Source: Terebella lapidaria (taxonomy: Eukaryota; Annelida; Polychaeta; Terebellida; Terebellidae). Taken from it: DNA of 64,000 nt. The stretch spans positions 25,108,165-25,172,164 of the forward strand of contig OX424564.1 in assembly GCA_949152475.1 (NCBI GenBank), in the 5' to 3' direction. Below are positions 36,424 to 45,002 of the stretch, piece by piece. The notes under the pieces were generated by a model. The model was not told the origin of the DNA, did no database searches, and saw only the letters and a program-made list of their open reading frames with translations. Numbering within the stretch: the stretch's first letter is position 1; the number at the start of each line of letters is the position of its first letter. Position numbers and translations under genes: made by a program.

Positions 36424-37980
36424 CGATGCTCAACCCGTGACCTAAATGGCTTGGATAAAGCAGAGAATCCATTAGTTGATAGCCAAGCGGACATACAAGT
36501 ATCTTAGCTGGGTAAGAGGCACATTATAATATAACAATACATGAGTCACCGATATAATTATATACATATACACGTTGAGTGACATGTGGCAGGACTTACT
36601 TTTCATTGAGAAGAAACACACAATTATGTGATTACCGTATTGCGCATATTACCGTTAGAAAATAGTTCAATTGTGTTTGGGTATATAGCAAAGTCAAACG
36701 CCTGCAAACATATCGACCAACGTAACACATTTTCCTAACTTATCACATGCTTATGTATACCAGATCTTCATGGTACGCTCGTGCTTCAAAAGTGTCACAT
36801 TGCACATCAAACACATCGACACACTTAAGTATATGATACTACTCCAGTACACAGGGTACATGGTGAAAAAAGTAAGTAAATACGTTAAACCTGTAATAAT
36901 ACATCATCAGATATGTATATATCACGATAGCGTAAACATGTTTACTGAGCTTTATAGGCCATAGATATGGCAATCAAATCCCGTAACTACTCAATACATG
37001 AATGGATGATGAGTACTGTCTGATATTGTGTGCATGAGTTTACGGACATGTTGTACCACCCTAAACCCAACAACAACACTATCTGATGAGTGTATACAGC
37101 CATGCCTAATATAGATCATGGTGGTCCTATGATGTTTGTGTGTATGATGCGTGTGGAGTTCGGCCATTGGCAAACTTTAAATTAAAAAAAAACAATAGAT
37201 TGACATATAGAATAAGATGTACTTGTCACGACTTGTGATCCATATGTAATCACGTGTATGGTTGAATTTGATGACGATATCATGGTTTAGTTTATCGTTA
37301 CTGTGTGATATGTACAATTTATATATGTTTACAAAGTGTTGGGTTTCAAAGAGTGCGGCTACAATTCCAGAGACTCAATATAAGTGTTTTGTGTAAACGC
37401 AATACCATAGTAGGTATGTCGTAACAACATACTGATGGTGTATATGATAAAAATTGGATGATTACACACTACCGTATAGTACAAACGTATTAACTCATTT
37501 GCCAGCCTGAATATACTGTAGGGGTTAAATGTCACCTTCAGTATGAAGGAATGTTCATTCATATAACGAACATGACATCAGTTATATTTTCATATTTACG
37601 TTATGAATTGTACTTACATATAAACGACAGCAGAGAACATATTACCACAGAGTACTGTCCTATACTCTTTGATATTAATTATATGATCATATATATTTAA
37701 ATTCAGTTTGATCATCACCATGTACACACAAACTCCGGCATATTAACATGGTTCACATTATCAGTTTCGTTTCAGATAGAGCTGTACAGATCATACTGTT
37801 ATTAGAATAATAACCAAATTTATACCATACATGTATATGAGACCTACTTACAAACCCTTCACATATTCAGTTAATTTCCTGTGGATACATATGGTAAATA
37901 TCTCAATATCGTTTCAAAATTAGATCGTTCTTGAATATAACTATGCCATAATACCTATGAATTTGATGTCATATATATAA
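36424..37980. other. no recognisable gene (upstream of LINE, left copy)
   Basis: AT-rich sequence 5' of the LINE ORF, with only short frames. Part of it may be the LINE 5' region. The same sequence is at 48150-49706. Confidence 0.4.
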
Positions 37981-37987
37981 TCACAGC

Positions 37988-38212
37988 ATAAAAATGAGCT
38001 AGCAATCATGTTTACATGGTATCATCACGCCACAAAATGAGATAGCAATCACGTTGACATGGTATAATCACGCCACAAAGACATGGTATAATCACGCCAC
38101 AAAAATGAGATAACAATCATGTTGACATGGTATAATCACGCCACAAAAATGAGATAACAATCATGTTGACATGGTATAATCACGCCACAAAAAATGAGAT
38201 AGCAATCATGTT
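37988..38212. repeat. minisatellite of about 45-bp units, left copy
   Basis: Repeats of AAAATGAGATAACAATCATG followed by TTGACATGGTATAATCACGCCAC, about four full and two partial units, including one short unit (GACATGGTATAATCACGCCACAAA). A second copy is at 49714-49938. Confidence 0.9.
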
Positions 38213-38529
38213 TACCTTTACCGGCTACGAGCATTATGGTAAATGCTCACATTAACCCAATCCTAGATACTGGATAAATATTGAACTCAAACCTAAGTTA
38301 AACCTAACCTAACTCAAACCTATATTATATTGAACTCGAACCTTGTTGTGCGGCGTTAGCCGTACTATATCTGTTAGTGTAATTTTGACCCCATGGTACT
38401 ACTGGTGAGGAACTTGTCCATGCGTGGACTTATTGCTACCGAATTAAGTCAGCGATGACATTATCCATATTTTTCATGTCACAATCTCAGATTACAACAA
38501 AGTTAAGTAGCAAATATTGAACAAAGAAA

Positions 38530-38940
38530 ACATACACCTTTGTCATTTGTGGAAAGTGCAACTAAAACCCATTTTGGCAAGAATAATGGACGAATCGACA
38601 AACAAATGCGAGTAATAATCAATTTTCGCATGGACAAGCTCTGCACCAGTATTGGATGTATTATGGTAGTGTAAGACCATCTACGAGAATTGTTCTCTGT
38701 GAGAGGGAAGTAGAGAGTTATTACAATACGAGTTCGAGTTACAATACGATCCGAGTTCATTGTTTCATATTGTTATCAAACTAATCAATAGGCTTTAAGT
38801 TGATTTGCAAATATTGTGTGAGTGAAAACACACACCATAGTCCTTTGTGGAAAGTTCAACCAAAACACATTTGGGCAAGAATAATGGGCAACTCAACAAA
38901 AGAGCAGGTGAGAATCAATTTACCCATGGACATCAAAATA
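38530..38940. repeat. imperfect direct repeat of about 110 bp, two copies 300 bp apart (left segment)
   Basis: 38535-38645 and 38830-38938 share CTTTGT-ATTTGTGGAAAGTGCAAC-like, GGCAAGAATAATGG and AATCAATTTTCGCATGGACA-like blocks. They look like two diverged copies of one repeat. The pair recurs at 50261-50664. Confidence 0.7.
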
Positions 38941-39870
38941 TTCGACAGGTTGTCATAACGTTCAGGTTCACAATTAGAATTTTTATATCACATGGAAACA
39001 AGACCCACAATATTTTGTTTGGTTGTTTAACCAAGAAATGTGTTTTCTGTCTACTTATCCTTGATTTTTTTCGTGTTCACTCAGCCTCGAGTACTGGTTC
39101 TACTCTCCTTTGTCCCTGTGGCCGCACACGTAACCTCAAGTTCTGCTGTTGTGATGCTTGTTATCAGCCAGTGTTAATATAACGACCATCAATTATCTTA
39201 AAAACGAATCTGTAAAGTATTAGGTTGCTGAATGATTGGTTCGTAGCTTTCACAGTTAAACACCCGATTGGTTCCTGCAAGATTGTAATCCTCGACAGTC
39301 ACTAATACAGCCACTTTGGGGACGCTTATCGACTTGCACAGAATCGAAATGTGGCCGCTGCTTGTACATGCCATCATCATGGCAACAACAAAAAATCTGA
39401 CTCGGGAGGTTTGGGACGACCGCATGTGGACGCGAACCAAAACATTATTTTTTTTTGCCTAAACATTTTGTTATTTCCACAAGGTACACCGCACTTGAAA
39501 CCATTTATTTCCATTTACTAAACAAGAAAATGATTTTATTTTACATCTAAATGGATGACACGTAATATCTTTCAAGATGTCACATCTCGCAGACATCCTG
39601 TTATGCTTTATTTCAAGGTTTACTACCATTCCCATCGCCGAGGGTAATCGTGGCTCCCATCAGCCGACACAGAACATCAGAACTGATCAGAAAAGACAGG
39701 ACGTCGACAGGGTTGTAAAAAAAAAGCCTTATGTCTATTGATGGAGTGCCTTCGGTGTAATAGAATTAAGTCTTTAGTCGAAAACAACAACAGATGCCAA
39801 TTTCTCAATGATGACATTTTTCTGAATAACCGCGTCACTAAAAATCGCCACCAAGCTAGGAAGTGCTACT
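38941..39870. other. no recognisable gene (left segment)
   Basis: Short reading frames only. The same sequence recurs at 50667-51596. Confidence 0.4.
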
Positions 39871-40522
39871 CACTGTGGTGAGACTGGATGCACTAACGAT
39901 CGTTAGTGCATCCCGCAATGGCGAACCCACTCGCGGTTCGTTTAATTTTCTTCATTTTCCCGATAATTACGATTGTGATCGATACACACATACATCTGCT
40001 GATTTTATGCGCACGAAACAACCGTTCGTTGCAAATACGTGGCGATTTATGTTGGTTTGAGCATGAAAAAAACTCGTCTGAAAAAAAGCCGAAAGATTCC
40101 CTAACGATTGATTTTGTAAAATCAAAGATTCCCTAACGAACATGTGAAGATTCTTTAATGATCTTTTCTTTATTAATTCAAATCTACGTTATTTAAATGT
40201 TAAAGTGAAATAAAGTACCAATTGACATGTATTGATGTGTATAGATGCTCTTCTAATACAGATTTCCTATTTTTGATGTGTTATTCGCTAATTTATGTCG
40301 CATAAATCAACGAATTCACAATGGTGTATGATATGGACGTATTACAATATACACGTATTAGGCCTGTTAGGGAATCTCACTTTTGTCGTTGGTGAATCTT
40401 ATCGCTAATTCTTTTCCTCAACATATCTAAACAAAGAAGCGTGATCTGCTTGAACTAACTACGCATGTCTTTGACCAAAACACTAAGCTTCCTTCAGATA
40501 TCCATTTATCACAAATGGACCT
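39871..40522. mobile_element. CACTA-type non-autonomous element, truncated left copy
   Basis: It begins with CACTGTGGTGA and contains the perfect 28-bp palindrome at 39886-39913. It is cut off at 40522 by the start of PLE copy 3. The complete version is at 51597-52350. Confidence 0.75.
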
Positions 40523-40538
40523 TCAGCACTTGACTTCA

Positions 40539-40576
40539 GCACTTGACAAAGGATTCAACTCCGAAACCGGTCGTGC
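40539..40576 (+). other. hammerhead-ribozyme-like motif, PLE copy 3
   Basis: Same motif as in copies 1 and 2, conserved base for base from GCAC to GTGC although surrounding bases differ. That suggests a constraint or very recent common origin. Confidence 0.35.
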
Positions 40577-40593
40577 AACAGGCAGAGTACATT

Positions 40594-40642
40594 GTGAGTA
40601 ACCGTTTTTGATATTGTTTTGTATTATTTTGTTTTGTTTTAG
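40594..40642 (+). other. putative 49-bp 5' intron of PLE copy 3
   Basis: GTGAGT ... TGTTTTAG. The inside differs slightly from copies 1 and 2 (one base longer), with conserved borders. Confidence 0.4.
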
Positions 40643-40808
40643 ATCTGGTCAGATTATTGACCATATCCTTGCATTCAGGCTTCTTCAAACGTTTTGTTTC
40701 CATTTTATACAATTGTTTTTATTTTTATAATTTTATCCTTCGGTTTTATCATCCAAATCAAATTCGTTCTGGTTTTAATACTTTCAAAATTAATTGCTGA
40801 AACGTATC

Positions 40809-42530
40809 ATGGCTCTTTCCAAACCTCCTCACTTCCGTTCTTTTTACACTCTTCTTCAATGCTTTCACCATCTTTCACTAATGCTCCAGCAGTCTCAAGG
40901 CCAAGTCACCAGGGCTTTCAGTAAAAAACAACAACACCTGGATGACTTCATTAAACCTGCTTGTTCTGGTCCTCTGATCAAACAAAAAATCTCCAAAATC
41001 AATCAAAATTGGGTACAAAACGTGACCGAACAATTGGTGGAACACTACGAGAGCTCAATTCAAAACCTTTTGGCCCACATTTCCTCTTTAGGTTTATCTG
41101 ATTCGGACATTGCAAATTCGGTAGCTCTCGTCATTCAGCAGGCTAAATCTCATTTCGGCAAAAAACTTCAGGCTTCCACCATCCAGAAATTCAAAAGCTC
41201 CACTCTTCCAAATTCCCCTATTCCAAATTCTAACTCTCAATCCAAACCTCAGACTTGTGAGGTTAAAGGTCACAAACACCCACTTAGTAATTTCTTCCCA
41301 TGTAATATATCCTATCGTGGTATGAGATTCCCTAGCCTTGAGCACATCTATCAGTATCACAAAGCCCGGTACCATGACTGTCAACACCTAGCCAATCGGA
41401 TCCTTAGGGCTCCCCATGCAGGAGTGGCTAAACGTTTGGCTAGTGAAATCCCTAGCCTGTCCCCATTCTGGCATAAAAGTAAAAATGGAATCATGCGTCA
41501 ACTTCTCCAAGTTAAGTTTAATTCTTGCAAATTGTTCCGTGACACTCTGATGGGCCTACCTGAAGGGTGTCACATTGTCCATCCAGTTCCTGACAGCCAC
41601 TGGGGTGTTAATCGTCATGGTCAAGGCTCTAACTTCTTTGGCCGCCTCCTAATGGACCTAAAACGTGCCAACTCTCCTACTAACAATCCTAAACCCTCTC
41701 GCTCTTCACCTCCATTTTCAAATAACACCCTCCCTAAAACCCTTCCCTCTGTGTCCACTTCTAACCGCTTCCAACTCCTGGACACTCTCTCTAATCCTCC
41801 TTGCCTCTCATCATCTGATGATTGGCCACCTCTCTCTCGCTCTTCTCCTGATAACCGCCTTAGTGCCACGCCCAAACGGCGTCCGCGCTCTCCTTCTTCT
41901 CCTGAACTCTCACCCTCCTCTCTACCTAAAGGCAAACGCTCTCGCTTTGCCTCTCCTAAAAACTCTCCTAACACCACTTTCCATGTCTCTCCTTCCACTA
42001 TCAGAGGGCCCAAAACTCTTTGGGCCCTTCCTAGACTAACCTCCTCCACTGTCGTCCTCGGCTCTTCTAACCTCTCTCGCATCACCAAATCCCCCGTCAG
42101 TGATATCCAAGTTGTGTCTTATCCTGGAGCTTTGTTCAACCATCTCAGAATGATGTTCACGGCCTGTAAAAAATCATTTGATGCCCCCAAAAACTTAATC
42201 TTAAGTGTTGGCCTGAACAATCGAAGCTCCAAACCAAGTGTTACCTCAATTCCAGAGCTGAGGAATATGCTCAGCAGTGCTTTCCGAATCTTCCCCCACT
42301 CCAAAATTCTTATTCCAAAAATTAACTACTCAGACAATCTTCCGTCTGTAGAGAAACGCAACTTGGATATGATTAACAGGGCTTTGGATGACATGAGTTC
42401 ACGTTTCAGCAATCTCACAGTTGTTAAACAATTGGATCCAATCAGGTTCTCTACACAGCCAGATAACATTCATTGGACTGAACAAACGGCCAATGAAATG
42501 TTGAAATGCTGGCTCAGTCATTTAAACTAA
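40809..42530 (+). CDS. PLE ORF1, copy 3: NADAR plus SGNH-like
   Basis: 573 residues from the ATG at 40809. Same architecture as copies 1 and 2, with scattered substitutions and a four-residue insertion in the Ser/Pro-rich linker (T-L-P-K). The NADAR boxes (L-S-N-F-F-P, P-S-L-E-H-I-Y-Q, W-G-V-N-R-H-G-Q-G) and the SGNH-like boxes (L-G-S-S-N-L, S-V-G-L-N-N, D-N-I-H-W-T-E) are unchanged. Changes avoiding these boxes suggest that both domains matter to the element. The stop TAA is at 42528-42530, directly after the slippery heptamer. Confidence 0.9.
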   Translation: MALSKPPHFRSFYTLLQCFHHLSLMLQQSQGQVTRAFSKKQQHLDDFIKPACSGPLIKQKISKINQNWVQNVTEQLVEHYESSIQNLLAHISSLGLSDSDIANSVALVIQQAKSHFGKKLQASTIQKFKSSTLPNSPIPNSNSQSKPQTCEVKGHKHPLSNFFPCNISYRGMRFPSLEHIYQYHKARYHDCQHLANRILRAPHAGVAKRLASEIPSLSPFWHKSKNGIMRQLLQVKFNSCKLFRDTLMGLPEGCHIVHPVPDSHWGVNRHGQGSNFFGRLLMDLKRANSPTNNPKPSRSSPPFSNNTLPKTLPSVSTSNRFQLLDTLSNPPCLSSSDDWPPLSRSSPDNRLSATPKRRPRSPSSPELSPSSLPKGKRSRFASPKNSPNTTFHVSPSTIRGPKTLWALPRLTSSTVVLGSSNLSRITKSPVSDIQVVSYPGALFNHLRMMFTACKKSFDAPKNLILSVGLNNRSSKPSVTSIPELRNMLSSAFRIFPHSKILIPKINYSDNLPSVEKRNLDMINRALDDMSSRFSNLTVVKQLDPIRFSTQPDNIHWTEQTANEMLKCWLSHLN

Positions 42531-44809
42531 ATCATTCTGAGAGTCCACCGAACTCCAGTACGACTAATAATGTTGTAAACCTTTCCAAATTTACACTTTC
42601 GGACACACAAATCACTCTTCTAAATCGTGGTTTGACTTTTGTTCCCACGCCCAAAATAACATTGGATCCAATTGAACAAGCTGTGCAAGATTTTGGTAGA
42701 AAACTCAAACTTCAAAATTATTTTTCTCACCGTCCAAATTCATTTACAAATAGATCAAAATTCACTCCAAAATCTACCTGGACTCCACCCAATTCCATGA
42801 TTGACAAGCCTGTTTTAGATTGCATTTCGGCAATATCTAAAGAAATTGAAAATTTGAAAATTCAACCAGAAACCAAAAACCTAACGAAAATGGAATATAA
42901 AACTATAAAGGATTTACAAAATAACGTAGACTTGGTAATCAAAAAAGCAGATAAAGGTAGTGCAGTCGTAATTATGGATAGGCAAAATTATATTAATGAA
43001 GGCCTTCGTCAATTATACAATCCAGCTCATTACCGAGAAATTGACACTCCTCTTTACTTAGAAAATTCAGAAAAAATAACAAAAATTTTAAAAGGATTAC
43101 GCAGTTGTGGATGCCTTTCTGAAAAAGTATTCCAATTTCTTTTACCACCAGAACGCCCTCGTCAAAGAAGATTTTATATGCTACCTAAAATTCATAAACC
43201 CAAAGACTCCTGGCCAATTCCAAATGTAATGCCTCCAGGGCGCCCAATTGTTTCGGACTGCAGCAGTGAATCTGAAAAAGTAGCTATGTATATTGATTCA
43301 TATATAAAAGATCAAGCAAATAAGCATCCGTCATATATCAAAAACACGTATGACTTTTTAGATAAAGTTAGAGGGCTTGAACTAGATCCAAATTCTTTAC
43401 TAATCACTTTAGATGTTGAAAGTATGTATACTAATATAAATCATGAAGAAGGTATCCAAGCAATTAAAAATGCATTCCCGACTCTGAAAAACAATGAACT
43501 ATTCAAAGGTATAATAGAATTATTGGAAATTTCACTTAAATGTAATGACTTTGAATTTGACGGTAAGACATTCCTACAAGTTTCAGGCACAGCCATGGGT
43601 CAGAAATATGCACCTCATTATGCAGATATTTATATGGCTGAATTTGAAAAGCAAGCTTTACAAAAGTGTCCATTCAAACCAGATTGCTATTATAGGTATT
43701 TAGATGACATTTTCCTCATTTGGCCACACGGCACTTCCAAATTTAATCAGTTTCTCGAAATTTTCAATTCTCATAGGGCATCAATCAAGTTCAAAGCTGA
43801 AATTAGTACTGATTCAGTTAATTTTCTGGATACTACTTTGTTCAGGAGCAAAGAAAACACATTAGAAGCAAAAGTTTTCTTCAAACCAACGGATACTCAT
43901 CAGTTGCTGCATAAGCTCTCTTTTCATCCAAAGCACACTTATAAAGGACTAATCAAGTCCCAAGTTTTTCGATTTTTCCAAATTTGCTCCTATCCAGATG
44001 ATGTTGAATTAGCTTGCCAAACATTATTCAAGGCACTTTCGAAACGTAACTATTCAAAACGTTGGCTTCGCAAAATCAAGAATGAAACATTGAGAATTCT
44101 AAACAGTGAGGAAAGGCTAGGTGCTGATTTTCAGTTGCCCACTTCCAGCTCATCTGGCTCAAAACCTTGTAATTCTAGACTATGTCAAACATGTCATTTA
44201 GTTCCAAATTGTCAAAATTTCTCAGGATCAGTTTTTGAACAAACCTACTCAATCAACTCAGCTTTGGATTGCAACTCAGAAAATATAATTTATCTATACA
44301 CTTGTAAGCTTTGCGAAAAACAATATGTAGGTGAAACCGGTAAATCACTCAAATTCAGAAACAATCGTCACCGTGCTGCAATAACTAGCTGCAATGAGGA
44401 AAATGCATTATACAGTCATCTATCTAAATTTCACAGCAAAACTGAATTTTCCATCGATTGTTTTTCTCTTTTACCAATTGAACAGGTTTCCGATCTTGGT
44501 GATGAACTTTTAAACAAACAATGGCGACTTGAAAGGGAATATTGTTGGATTGATACTTTAGGCACTTTCGAGCCTCATGGCCTCAACGTTCAAAAATTTA
44601 CAAAGTATGACCCTTTGAACAAAAGTAAAAATAAATTCGACCTGGTGTATATAGTACCCTTCTCAAAAACAGGTGCTCTTTCGGCCCAAATTGTTAAAAA
44701 GCATATGAAACAACTCAACAAAAATACTGATGGTGATATTAAAATAGCAACAGCTTACAAGAAGCATCAAAACCTTAAAGAACTTTTAGTCAGAAGCAGA
44801 CTTAAATAA
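42506..44809 (+). CDS. PLE ORF2, copy 3: reverse transcriptase with C-terminal GIY-YIG endonuclease, intact
   Basis: 767 codons, counted from the copy-specific ATG; I infer entry by frameshifting at 42521. Penelope reverse transcriptase motifs, numbered from 42506: A-D-K-G-S-A-V-V near 147, L-P-K-I-H-K-P near 226, P-G-R-P-I-V-S near 245, G-T-A-M-G-Q-K-Y-A-P near 362, Y-L-D-D-I-F-L near 395. A Cys cluster (C-N-S-R-L-C-Q-T-C-H, then C) lies near 555-570. The GIY-YIG core Y-L-Y-T-C-K-L-C-E-K-Q-Y-V-G-E-T-G is near 593, followed by R-N-N-R-H-R. Such proteins prime reverse transcription at a nick made by the endonuclease. This is the only copy with the entire protein open. Confidence 0.95.
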   Translation: MLAQSFKLNHSESPPNSSTTNNVVNLSKFTLSDTQITLLNRGLTFVPTPKITLDPIEQAVQDFGRKLKLQNYFSHRPNSFTNRSKFTPKSTWTPPNSMIDKPVLDCISAISKEIENLKIQPETKNLTKMEYKTIKDLQNNVDLVIKKADKGSAVVIMDRQNYINEGLRQLYNPAHYREIDTPLYLENSEKITKILKGLRSCGCLSEKVFQFLLPPERPRQRRFYMLPKIHKPKDSWPIPNVMPPGRPIVSDCSSESEKVAMYIDSYIKDQANKHPSYIKNTYDFLDKVRGLELDPNSLLITLDVESMYTNINHEEGIQAIKNAFPTLKNNELFKGIIELLEISLKCNDFEFDGKTFLQVSGTAMGQKYAPHYADIYMAEFEKQALQKCPFKPDCYYRYLDDIFLIWPHGTSKFNQFLEIFNSHRASIKFKAEISTDSVNFLDTTLFRSKENTLEAKVFFKPTDTHQLLHKLSFHPKHTYKGLIKSQVFRFFQICSYPDDVELACQTLFKALSKRNYSKRWLRKIKNETLRILNSEERLGADFQLPTSSSSGSKPCNSRLCQTCHLVPNCQNFSGSVFEQTYSINSALDCNSENIIYLYTCKLCEKQYVGETGKSLKFRNNRHRAAITSCNEENALYSHLSKFHSKTEFSIDCFSLLPIEQVSDLGDELLNKQWRLEREYCWIDTLGTFEPHGLNVQKFTKYDPLNKSKNKFDLVYIVPFSKTGALSAQIVKKHMKQLNKNTDGDIKIATAYKKHQNLKELLVRSRLK
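42521..42527 (+). promoter_or_regulatory. putative -1 ribosomal frameshift site TTTAAAC, PLE copy 3
   Basis: In the ORF1 frame it reads T-TTA-AAC-TAA; in the -1 frame TTT-AAA-CTA continues into ORF2. Thirteen bases after the heptamer a weak GAGT/ACTC hairpin could form. This copy also has an ATG at 42506 in the ORF2 frame created by a substitution absent from copies 1 and 2, so that ATG is not an ancestral start. Confidence 0.72.
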
Positions 44810-44823
44810 TCCAACAAAATTTG

Positions 44824-44842
44824 TTCAATGTCGCTCATTGAA
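44824..44842 (+). other. 3' hairpin of PLE copy 3
   Basis: TTCAATG-TCGCT-CATTGAA, the same 7-bp stem as in copies 1 and 2. Confidence 0.6.
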
Positions 44843-45002
44843 TTTTTATTGCTGTTTTATGTTATGTGTTACTCTTACAATTATCTTGTGCCAGTGCATT
44901 TTTTATTCTCTCCAAAACACACACATGCATATATACATACACGTACATATATAGATCACTTAAACTTAATGATAAGTATGGCATTTAAGAAATAACGTCA
45001 AA

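Larger units (their letters stand above)
33191..40522. repeat. 7.33-kb duplicated segment, left copy
   Basis: It corresponds base for base, at a constant offset of 11726, to 44917-52248. The LINE frame, the short frames and the minisatellite match in length throughout, and I noticed only one substitution (33865 G against 45591 A). The segment contains a LINE, a minisatellite region and the left 652 bp of a CACTA-type element, where it stops abruptly at PLE copy 3. Confidence 0.95.
40523..44916 (+). mobile_element. Penelope-like element, copy 3 (both frames intact)
   Basis: It joins the left CACTA-type fragment at ACCT/TCAGCACTTGAC. It starts with a short repeat (TTCAGCACTTGAC twice) before the hammerhead-like motif, carries intact ORF1, slippery site and ORF2, and ends at CCAAAACAC next to the second duplicated segment. 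It lacks the CA/TA tract seen before copies 1 and 2. Confidence 0.92.

Noticed and set aside
33830..36445. Several plus-strand frames of 60-160 codons opposite the LINE
   Set aside because: They are antisense shadows of the LINE ORF, and recur in the second copy only because the whole segment is duplicated.
37988..38212. CRISPR-like array
   Set aside because: The units are contiguous tandem repeats without unique spacers and lie in animal DNA; it is a minisatellite.
42506..42508. ATG as the genuine start of PLE ORF2
   Set aside because: It exists only in copy 3 through a T-to-G change; copies 1 and 2 read TTC/TGG there and have no nearby ATG, so frameshift entry explains all three better.
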